Part shown: positions 8,153-14,885 of the stretch, piece by piece | Numbering within the stretch: the first letter of the stretch is position 1 | Layout: each line of letters opens with the position of its first letter | Source of the DNA: Myxococcus stipitatus | GTDB taxonomy: Bacteria > Myxococcota > Myxococcia > Myxococcales > Myxococcaceae | NCBI RefSeq assembly: GCF_021412625.1 | Contig: NZ_JAKCFI010000006.1 | Span: 1 to 64,000, forward strand | Reading direction: 5' to 3' | Length of the DNA stretch: 64,000 nucleotides | Translations under genes and position numbers: made by a program | The notes under the pieces: model-generated | Told to the model about the DNA's origin: nothing | The model's database searches: none | What the model saw: the letters and a program-made list of their open reading frames with translations, nothing else

Positions 8153-8769
8153 GAGACGACCTGCGCATCGACTGGACGATTCCCGCGACGCCCGCGGGTT
8201 GGGAGGGAGGGCTCGAGCGCTTCATGGGCCCTGGCAGGAGCCGGGTGGAGCTCGCCGTGGAGCTGGGGGGCGGCGCGGTGACCGCTGGACTCCTGGGGCT
8301 GCTCATCTGGCGCGGGCCCGAGCGCGATGCCTGGTCCTGGCCCCAGACGCTGGTGGTCGTCCTGATCGCGCTCGACCTGGTGGGTGGTGTCCTGACCAAC
8401 GCCACGAATGCCGCCAAGCGCTGGTATCACCGCGACGCGAACCCCTGGCCACGGCTGGGCTTCGTCGCCTCGCACCTGCTGCACCTCACCGCGGTGGGCC
8501 TCCTGCTCCTGGGCCAGGATTGGACCTGGAGCCTCAGCAACGCGGTGCTCCTGTTGGGAAGCGCGGTCCTCATCGAGCGAATCCCGGCGGAGGGCAAGCG
8601 GCCCGTGGCGATGGCGGCGTTCATGGTGGCGCTCATCGTCAACCTGGCCCTGTTTCCATTGCCGCCGTCGCTCGCCTGGATTCCGCCGCTCTTCTACTTG
8701 AAGCTGCTCGTCGGGCACCTGGTTCCGGAAGCGCCGCTCTACCGGCGGGACGGGCCCCGTGGTTATTGA
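8149..8769 (+). CDS. Integral membrane protein, function unknown
   Basis: A 206-residue protein with about five hydrophobic segments: VTAGLLGLLIW, TLVVVLIALDLVGGVL, LLHLTAVGLLLLG, AVLLLGSAVLI and FMVALIVNLALFPLP. Between segments two and three is the polar, conserved-looking TNATNAAKRWYHRD, which may be the functional site. The family is not recognised. Its start overlaps the TetR stop and its end overlaps the GNAT start (8759), so it is the middle gene of a coupled operon and is probably what the TetR protein controls. Transport or lipid modification are possible; nothing in the sequence decides. Confidence 0.7.
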   Translation: MRDDLRIDWTIPATPAGWEGGLERFMGPGRSRVELAVELGGGAVTAGLLGLLIWRGPERDAWSWPQTLVVVLIALDLVGGVLTNATNAAKRWYHRDANPWPRLGFVASHLLHLTAVGLLLLGQDWTWSLSNAVLLLGSAVLIERIPAEGKRPVAMAAFMVALIVNLALFPLPPSLAWIPPLFYLKLLVGHLVPEAPLYRRDGPRGY

Positions 8770-9367
8770 GATTCGGGAAGACGCCCCCATCACTCCGTGC
8801 GCGAGCGTGCTCGCCAGCGCCTTTTCCCTCGAGCCCGGCATGGACTGGGTCTGTGGCCCGAACGAGGCCATGCTGCGCGCCTGGTTCACCGCGACACTCG
8901 CGTTGAGCGAATCACTCCCGGATGCGCGCCGCTACGCGGCGGCGCGAGGGGACGAGCTCCTCGCGAGCGCCGTGCTCAGCCCGCCCTCGCAGAAGCCAGG
9001 CGTGTCACGGCAGCTTCGCTGGCTTCTCGCGACGGGCCGCGCCTGTGGGTGGCGCTGCGTCCAGCGCACGCTCCGCTACCTTCGGGCGACCGAGCCATTG
9101 AAGCCCTCGGGGCATTGGACGCTGGAGTTCATCGGCGTCGCCAGCCAGGCACGTGGCCAGGGCCTCGCGCGGGTGCTGCTGGAGCGCATCGAGCGGTCCG
9201 TGCCCGGGGCCCCGTTGTTCCTCACGACGGCGGATCCACGCAACGTGCCCATGTACCGGCACCTCGGCTTCATCGAGCGCCATGCGCTCGAGTTGGACGG
9301 GTTGTCCATCACCGCGATGACCCGGGCGCCCCGCGACGCAGAAGAACCCGACACTCGCCGCCCATGA
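8759..9367 (+). CDS. GNAT-family N-acetyltransferase
   Basis: A 202-residue protein. The acetyl-CoA-binding motif A is FIGVASQARGQGLARVLLERI, matching the V..xxRGxGxxxxLL pattern, followed by the motif B strand PLFLTTADPRNVPMYRHLGF, with the Tyr and GF common in GNATs. The N-terminal region (DVCGP-like DWVCGPNEAMLRAWF) is typical of the subgroup seen in actinobacterial and myxobacterial operons. It starts at GTG 8759, overlapping the membrane-protein gene by 11 nt. The substrate is unknown; co-expression with a TetR regulator suggests detoxification or small-molecule modification. Confidence 0.85.
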   Translation: MVIEIREDAPITPCASVLASAFSLEPGMDWVCGPNEAMLRAWFTATLALSESLPDARRYAAARGDELLASAVLSPPSQKPGVSRQLRWLLATGRACGWRCVQRTLRYLRATEPLKPSGHWTLEFIGVASQARGQGLARVLLERIERSVPGAPLFLTTADPRNVPMYRHLGFIERHALELDGLSITAMTRAPRDAEEPDTRRP

Positions 9368-9842
9368 AGCCCCACCTCCGGCCGAGCCCCCCACCGTGCC
9401 CCGGGCCAGGCCCGGTCCATGGCCCTCATCGAGAGCGGACGCGTATTCGAGGGACTGGGCAGTCTCCTCGCAGGCTGAACGTGGGCCTCCGGAGCCGGTT
9501 CTTCGCCGCCCTCTTCTCGCGCCCATCGAGCGCGCAGCGGGGACGCGGGGCATCGGCGCCACGGGCCATCGGGTGATGGCGCATCGAACACGTCCGACGT
9601 GAAGGTCCTGCTCGAGCACCCCAGCGAAAGCCCACTCGCGGCGTCCGCTGCCTCGGTGTAGCGCGCTCCTCTCCGCGTCGAAATCGTCGGAACGCTCGCG
9701 GTGGCTCTCACGCTTTCCCATCACCGTGTTCCACGGCAGGCCCGCCTGCGCGCCTTCGAGTATCAGTCCCCGAAGAGCATGCGCTCATCTCCTGTCGTGT
9801 TCGGCGACAGAGGGCGGATCGTCGCCGCCCCAGGCTCAGCGT
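9368..9842. other. Intergenic, no supported gene (475 bp)
   Basis: Only compositionally driven open frames with no recognisable product are present. It separates the TetR operon from a gene that looks horizontally acquired, so it may be a junction region. Confidence 0.45.
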
Positions 9843-10430
9843 CTAGCGGTCTTGGCTTGCATGGCTTGCTCTCTCGAAACGGCGATCGGGCACCAGCCAC
9901 ATCAGTGCAACCAGCACATAGACTGCCTCCGAGACATATTCGTTGAGAAAGGCGCTGACGATACCGACCAGATAGAGCACCGGCGAAATCTTGCCCTTGA
10001 AGTCGCGCCCGACCGCCACCGCCAGGGTGGATTTCCGGCCGTGCGTTTTGACCATGGTCCTTTGAAGCAGCAACCAGGCGAAGGCGCACATCAGCAGCAC
10101 GGACCCATAGAGCGCCAGGGGCACGGACGTGAAATGGTTCTCACCCATCCAGCCGGTGGCGAAGGGAATCATCGACAGCCAGAACAGCAGGTACAGGTTC
10201 GCCCACAGCAGACCGCCGCTGACATGGTCGATGGTGTGCAGGAGGTGATGGTGGTTGTTCCAGTAGATGCCGATGTAGATGAAGCTGAGCACATAGCTGA
10301 GGAAGACCGGAACCAGCGGCTTCAGATCGGCCAGCTCGCTGCCGTGCGGAACCTTGAGTTCGAGCACCATGATGGTGATGAGGATGGCGATGACGCCGTC
10401 GCTGAAGGCCTCCAGTCTGGTTTTGCCCAT
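9843..10430 (-). CDS. TMEM175-like (DUF1211) potassium-channel-family membrane protein
   Basis: A 195-residue membrane protein. The first segment RLEAFSDGVIAILITIMVLE is the diagnostic TMEM175 signature; the FSD motif on TM1 forms the pore constriction in this K+ channel family. Further segments include FLSYVLSFIYIGIYWNNHHH, LYLLFWLSMIPFATGW, SVLLMCAFAWLLLQ and a last pair near the C-terminus, giving six TMs, the normal single-repeat bacterial length. The start at 10430 is favoured by a G-rich ribosome-binding site a few nt upstream; the longer frame adds an unlikely Arg-rich extension. Codon use is visibly less GC-extreme than in neighbours (ATC/GTA/AAG/TTG-type codons), suggesting transfer, perhaps from an alphaproteobacterium. 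Confidence 0.9.
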   Translation of the reverse strand: MGKTRLEAFSDGVIAILITIMVLELKVPHGSELADLKPLVPVFLSYVLSFIYIGIYWNNHHHLLHTIDHVSGGLLWANLYLLFWLSMIPFATGWMGENHFTSVPLALYGSVLLMCAFAWLLLQRTMVKTHGRKSTLAVAVGRDFKGKISPVLYLVGIVSAFLNEYVSEAVYVLVALMWLVPDRRFERASHASQDR

Positions 10431-10521
10431 GCTGTCCCCCCGCGCTGTCCAGGCCGCCCTGCGGGCGACCATGGCCTCGGTCAGGTCGTCATGATAATCC
10501 GGCGCGGCGCGGAACGGACGG

Positions 10522-10537
10522 GCTGAATCGATTCAGC
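10522..10537. promoter_or_regulatory. 16-bp perfect palindrome upstream of the TMEM175-like gene
   Basis: GCTGAATCGATTCAGC is perfectly self-complementary and lies 91 bp upstream of the channel gene's start. It may be an operator or another protein-binding site. No matching regulator gene is adjacent except the LysR gene, which reads in the same direction and ends at 10598. Confidence 0.4.
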
Positions 10538-10597
10538 GAATGCAGGCCGGCGGCATTGTCCGCGCTGTCCTCGAGCCGGACAGGGCTCCCGCCCTTC

Positions 10598-11509
10598 CTA
10601 TGCTCCCCGCCGCTGACTCTCGAGGTACGCGTCGAACACCTCCGTGATGGCGCTCGCCACGGCACGGACGCGGGGGACCTTGCGAAGCTCCTCGTGCATC
10701 ACCAGGCGGAAGTCGAGCGAGGGGCCGGGGGTTTCGAGCCGCACGCGCACGAGCCCACGTTGCTCGTCCACCGCGCCAAGCGCGCCGATGACGAGCCCCA
10801 TGCCCGCGCGCGCGGCGTGCATCCGGGCCGCGACGGAGTTGGAGCGCAGGGGGAAGCGGTACGCGCCGCGCTGGAGGAGCCAGTCCGACATACAGGGCCG
10901 GCGCCCCACGGACTCGTCGACAATGAAGTCATGCGCGGAGAAGTCCGCGTCGGCCAGCCGCCGTGAGGGCAGGTGTCGTTTCAGGTAGTCGCGGCTGGCG
11001 AAGAGGCCGGAGATGACCTCACCCAGCGGCTTCTCGATGAGGACGGGGGATGCGTCGGCACGGGTGCGCGCGCCCACCGGGGAGACCGCTCGCAGGCCGA
11101 GGTCCGCCTCGCGGGTGGAGAGGTCGGCGTAGCGCTGCTCGGTGACGATTTCGACGTGGATCTCCGGGTGGGCCCGCCGCGCGCGGATGGCGGCCTCGGC
11201 GATGTGAGGCGCGAAGCCGTCGGACACGGAGACGCGCACCGAGCCCGCGAACGGAGACGCGGCGGCGTCACGGGCGCGGGCAGCCAGGGCGTGCTCGAAC
11301 TGCTCGGCCATCCGGGCGAGCTCCTCCGCCTCGGGCTCCAGCCGGACGCCGCGCGCGGTGCGATGGACCAGCGTGCGGCCCAGGCCCTCCTCCAACTTGC
11401 CGACGCGTCGCATGACGGTGGACGCGGAGAGGCCCAGGCGTGCGCCCGCCGCGAGGAAGCTGCCATGCCGGCGCAACTCGAGGAGCAACCGGTAATCGTC
11501 CCAGCTCAT
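10598..11509 (-). CDS. LysR-family transcriptional regulator
   Basis: A 303-residue protein. The N-terminal winged helix DYRLLLELRRHGSFLAAGARLGLSASTVMRRVGKLE has the normal LysR layout, followed by the linker LGRTLVHRTARGVRLEPEAEEL and a periplasmic-binding-protein-like effector domain (SVRVSVSDGFAPHIA onward). MRR replaces the commoner SRR in the recognition helix; this subgroup often regulates oxidoreductases. The ATG at 11509 shares bases with the stop of the SDR gene immediately upstream. The regulator is therefore co-transcribed behind its likely target, whereas LysR genes are usually divergent. Confidence 0.88.
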   Translation of the reverse strand: MSWDDYRLLLELRRHGSFLAAGARLGLSASTVMRRVGKLEEGLGRTLVHRTARGVRLEPEAEELARMAEQFEHALAARARDAAASPFAGSVRVSVSDGFAPHIAEAAIRARRAHPEIHVEIVTEQRYADLSTREADLGLRAVSPVGARTRADASPVLIEKPLGEVISGLFASRDYLKRHLPSRRLADADFSAHDFIVDESVGRRPCMSDWLLQRGAYRFPLRSNSVAARMHAARAGMGLVIGALGAVDEQRGLVRVRLETPGPSLDFRLVMHEELRKVPRVRAVASAITEVFDAYLESQRRGA

Positions 11510-12288
11510 GGGGCGAGTTTCGCGGGTGTGGACCGCGGTGCAAACATCCGTGCGCCCATGCGGGCGATGAGCGCGCGCGGGAAGAGCTGGGAGAGCGTGG
11601 TGAGCAGGCGGTTGCCGTGCCCATGGACGACGGAGGCGCGGCCCTGGGCGAAGGCCTCCAAGCCCAGGCGCACGACGTCCTCGGGCCGGGCCTTGTGCTT
11701 CTGCTGCTCCAGCCCGACGGCACGGTCGAAGAAGGCGGTCTGCGTCTGCCCCGGGCTCAAGCACAGCACGCGCACGCCACGGGGCCGGTATTCCCCCCAC
11801 AGGGCTTCGGAGAAGCTGAGGACGAAGGCCTTGGTCGCGCCATAGACGGCCATGTACGGCGTGGGCAGGTAGCCCGCGACGGAGGCCACGTTGATGACGC
11901 CACCCTGGCGCAGGGTGATGCCGTCGATGAACAGGTGAGTCAGGTCCACGAGCGCGCTCACGTTGAGCGCCACCTGGCCGTGCTGCTCGTCGAACGGGAG
12001 CGAATCGAAGGGGCCATAGCGGCCGAAACCCGCGTTGTTGACGAGCACGTCCACCGCGAGCCCCTGGGCCACGACGGCGTCATGGAGGCGCCTGGGAGCT
12101 CCGGGCTCGGCGAGGTCGCACGCGAACACATGGGCGTTGCCCAACTCGGCCGCGAGGGCCTGGAGCTTCGCCTCACCGCGAGCGACCAGGAGGAGCGTCG
12201 CGCCCCGCCGGGACAGCTCGCGCGCGAAGGCTTCGCCAATGCCCATGGACGCACCGGTGATGAGGACCGTCTTGCCGTGAAAGTTCAT
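11506..12288 (-). CDS. Short-chain dehydrogenase/reductase (classical SDR)
   Basis: A 260-residue NAD(P)-dependent oxidoreductase. It shows VLITGASMGIGEAFARELSR (Rossmann TGxxxGIG), DVLVNNAGFG (NNAG), the catalytic Ser in NVASVAGYLP and YGATKAFV with the catalytic YxxxK. The Arg in VARGEAKLQAL suggests NADPH preference. The C-terminal helical segment (LTTLSQLFPRALIARMGARM) is typical of the fatty-acyl/lipid-type SDR subgroup. The open frame extends upstream, but the ATG at 12288 gives the normal SDR N-terminus. The stop overlaps the LysR start, so the two genes are coupled. Confidence 0.9.
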   Translation of the reverse strand: MNFHGKTVLITGASMGIGEAFARELSRRGATLLLVARGEAKLQALAAELGNAHVFACDLAEPGAPRRLHDAVVAQGLAVDVLVNNAGFGRYGPFDSLPFDEQHGQVALNVSALVDLTHLFIDGITLRQGGVINVASVAGYLPTPYMAVYGATKAFVLSFSEALWGEYRPRGVRVLCLSPGQTQTAFFDRAVGLEQQKHKARPEDVVRLGLEAFAQGRASVVHGHGNRLLTTLSQLFPRALIARMGARMFAPRSTPAKLAP

Positions 12289-12663
12289 GACCAGGGCAGT
12301 AACCCCGGTGCGGAGGCGCAACCACGCCAATCCCTGGAGACCTCTTTTGCAGGAACGCAAAGCCGGCGGTCGTGTCCCTATCGGTGCAATGCCTCCAAGG
12401 AGCCTTCCTCCCCCGTATTCCCTCCTGACCTGCCTGGGAAGGCGGCTCGGCTGGGCTGGCGGGTGTCTGCGGGAGCTGGATGGCTTCTGCCCCGGCCCGG
12501 AGTGCGGCGCAGGGGCTCCCCGTCAGCGTCCCTCCGTGGGCTCCTCCGCTCCGGCCCTCCCCTCGGAAAGGCGCCTCTCCCATCCCGGGCAGGGCCCTTG
12601 CGCGTGCCAGCCCCCGGCTCCAGCGTCGACAAGAGACAGCGAGACACGACGAGGGCCGAACCC
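12289..12663. other. Divergent intergenic region upstream of the GH15 gene
   Basis: Lies between the divergent SDR and GH15 genes and must hold both promoters. No convincing -35/-10 pair or palindrome was found, and the open frames here are GC shadows. Confidence 0.4.
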
Positions 12664-14502
12664 ATGGCGGAACAACTGACTCAGCAAGAGAAATCACCGG
12701 AGCCCATCATTCCCGTCCAGCCAGGAATCCAGGAGGGGCGCCGCATCGAGGACCACGCGCTCATCGGAAACCTGCGCTCCGCGGCCCTGGTCGCCCTGGA
12801 CGGGACGATCGACTGGCTCTGTCTGCCAGACTTCGACTCGGACGCTTGCTTCGCGAGCCTGGTCGGGAAAGAGGAGAACGGCGAGTGGGCGCTCGCGCCG
12901 AGCGACCCCATCCGGAAGGTCACCCGCCGCTACCGCAAGGACACCCTGATCCTGGAGACGGACTTCACCTGTGACTCCGGCGCCGTGCGGGTGATCGACT
13001 TCATGCCCCTCCACCAGGAATTCCCCACGCTCGTCAGGACCATCGTCGGCGTGAAGGGGACGGTGGCCATGCATTCGAAGCTGACGCCCCGCTTCGCCTT
13101 CGGCCGCTCCATCCCCCGGGTGGAGAGCATGGACGGTTCGCTCCGGGCCTTCGCCGGCCCCGACGCCTTGTTCCTACGGCGGACCGACCGGGACGCTCCA
13201 TCGCCGCTGGTCTCGAAATTCCACGTGACCGAGGGCCAGCGCTTCTCCTGGGTGATGAGCTGGAACTACTCCTGGCTGAATCAGGTACCGCCGCGCCTGG
13301 ACGCGGACGAGGCCGAGCAGAACACCGAGCGCTTCTGGACCGACTGGGTCTCCAAGATCGTCCCGCCGCCGAAGTACCGCGACGCGGTGGTCCGGTCACT
13401 CATCACCATCAAGGCCTGCACCTTCGAGAGCACGGGAGGAATCGTGGCCGCGCCCACCACCTCCCTCCCGGAGACACCGGGCGGCCTGCGCAACTGGGAC
13501 TACCGCTTCACGTGGCTGCGCGACGCGGTGCTCGCGCACCATGCCCTGTCGCTCGCGGGCCTGGAGGACGAGGCGGGCTCGTTCTGGAGGTGGGTGATGC
13601 GCGCCATCGCGGGGGACCCCGCCCAGTTGCAGATCATGTACGGAATCCGAGGCGAGCGACGCCTCACGGAAGCCACCCTCGAGTGGCTCGACGGCTACGG
13701 TGGCGCGAAGCCGGTGCGCATCGGCAACGGAGCCTACGACCAGTTCCAGCTCGACGTGCTCGGCGAAGTGGCCGCGGTCCTCTACGCGGGCGCGAAGTAC
13801 TTCAACAAGGTCGACCCCATCGCGCAGCGCGCGCTGCTCAACGTCGCCGAACAGGCCATGAAGGTCTGGAGGAATCCCGACAAGGGCATCTGGGAGATGC
13901 GGGGGCCGGACCGCCACTTCACGGCCTCCAAGGTGGCCGCGTGGGCCGCCATCGACCGGGCCATCAAGGCATCGGACGAGACCAAGATGGCCGCCCCGAT
14001 GGAGCGACTGCTCGAGGTCCGGGAGGAGATCTTCGAGGAGGTCTGCGCGAAGGGGTTCGACCCCGAGCTGAACAGCTTCGTGCAGTACTACGGAGGCAAG
14101 GAATTGGACGCGAGCCTGCTCTACATCCCGATGCTCGACTTCCTCCCCGCGACCGACCCGCGGGTGGTCGGCACGGTGGAGCAGATCGAACGCCAGTTGA
14201 TCCAGGACGGGCTGGTGCTCCGCTTCAAGCCGGACGCCACCGGCTCGGTGGATGGGCTCGTCGGGGAGGAAGGCACGTTCCTCGCCTGCTCGTTCTGGCT
14301 CGTCGACACGTACCAGATGATGGGGCGCTTCGAGGACGCCCGCCGACTCTTCGAGATGCTGCTCTCGCTGAGCAACGACCTGGGCCTCCTCGCGGAGGAG
14401 TACATGCCGAGCCTGCGCACGCAGCTCGGCAACTTCCCCCAGGCGTTCAGCCACTTCTCGCTCGTCAACGCGGCGTACACGATCACCGCGGCACGCGCCT
14501 GA
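12664..14502 (+). CDS. Glycoside hydrolase family 15 (glucoamylase/trehalase-type glucosidase)
   Basis: A 612-residue (alpha/alpha)6-barrel hydrolase, expected to release glucose from alpha-glucans or trehalose by inversion. The N-terminal beta-sandwich begins IEDHALIGNLRSAALVALDG then TIDWLCLPDFDSDACFASLV, a signature of bacterial GH15 proteins. The barrel contains GLRNWDYRFTWLRDA, the general acid region GIWEMRG (Glu at about 411) and DGLVGEEGTFLACSFWLVD (catalytic base Glu at about 535-536). There is no signal peptide, so it is probably cytoplasmic and acts on storage glycogen or trehalose. The ATG at 12664 is the first in-frame start giving the family's usual N-terminus. Trehalase and glucoamylase activities cannot be separated from sequence alone. 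Confidence 0.93.
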   Translation: MAEQLTQQEKSPEPIIPVQPGIQEGRRIEDHALIGNLRSAALVALDGTIDWLCLPDFDSDACFASLVGKEENGEWALAPSDPIRKVTRRYRKDTLILETDFTCDSGAVRVIDFMPLHQEFPTLVRTIVGVKGTVAMHSKLTPRFAFGRSIPRVESMDGSLRAFAGPDALFLRRTDRDAPSPLVSKFHVTEGQRFSWVMSWNYSWLNQVPPRLDADEAEQNTERFWTDWVSKIVPPPKYRDAVVRSLITIKACTFESTGGIVAAPTTSLPETPGGLRNWDYRFTWLRDAVLAHHALSLAGLEDEAGSFWRWVMRAIAGDPAQLQIMYGIRGERRLTEATLEWLDGYGGAKPVRIGNGAYDQFQLDVLGEVAAVLYAGAKYFNKVDPIAQRALLNVAEQAMKVWRNPDKGIWEMRGPDRHFTASKVAAWAAIDRAIKASDETKMAAPMERLLEVREEIFEEVCAKGFDPELNSFVQYYGGKELDASLLYIPMLDFLPATDPRVVGTVEQIERQLIQDGLVLRFKPDATGSVDGLVGEEGTFLACSFWLVDTYQMMGRFEDARRLFEMLLSLSNDLGLLAEEYMPSLRTQLGNFPQAFSHFSLVNAAYTITAARA

Positions 14503-14593
14503 CGCGCCAGGCCATGGAGGGGGCACTCGTTGCCTGGGGGCTGCCCTCTCCGCGAGCCTCGCGCGATGGGTCAGGGAGTTCGTCCTCCTCCGT

Positions 14594-14625
14594 GAGCCCA
14601 GCCCGTCGGTAAGATTGCTGGGCTC
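14594..14625 (+). terminator. Hairpin after the GH15 gene
   Basis: GAGCCCAGC (14594-14602) pairs perfectly with GCTGGGCTC (14617-14625) across a 14-nt loop, about 90 nt after the GH15 stop. There is no T-run. It probably separates the GH15 transcript from the RiPP-like locus. Confidence 0.5.
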
Positions 14626-14735
14626 CTGAAATGAAACTCGCACCTGCTGAGATGGGAATAGGAAACCCCAGACGGGAGTCATTGACTCGCAGTGAACAGC
14701 GAGAGGACACTTCTCTCTCACCCAGGAGGCAACAC

Positions 14736-14867
14736 ATGAAGAAGCCTGCTCGTACGAAGCGCGCGAAGACGCTCAAGGTCAAGGTGCGCGTTCTGAAGGT
14801 GTCCGCGCTCAAGGCCTTCGAGACCGGCGTGTCTCACGTCTCGTCCATCTCCAACTATTCGAAGTAG
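14736..14867 (+). CDS. Small basic peptide, candidate RiPP precursor
   Basis: A 43-residue peptide with a textbook ribosome-binding site (AGGAGG, 6 nt before ATG). The first two thirds are very basic (about a dozen Lys/Arg, e.g. KKPARTKRAKTLKVKVRVLK) and would be the leader. After KAFETG comes a Ser-rich end, VSHVSSISNYSK, with five Ser and no Cys. Its stop is 18 nt before a YcaO-family gene, the classical position of a thiazole/oxazole-modified or other YcaO-modified precursor. With no Cys, any azoline would have to be Ser-derived oxazoline; a backbone amidine or C-terminal modification is also possible. The longer open frame (from 14631) lacks a ribosome-binding site. No similar characterised precursor is recognised. 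Confidence 0.72.
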   Translation: MKKPARTKRAKTLKVKVRVLKVSALKAFETGVSHVSSISNYSK

Positions 14868-14885
14868 CGGTCTCCCGGGCACGAC

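Noticed and set aside
9368-9842. Short frames of up to 100 residues on either strand
   Set aside because: No ribosome-binding site, motif or balanced composition; treated as intergenic.
14631-14735. Upstream extension of the precursor peptide frame
   Set aside because: The AGGAGG site is placed for the ATG at 14736; the extension has no ribosome-binding site.
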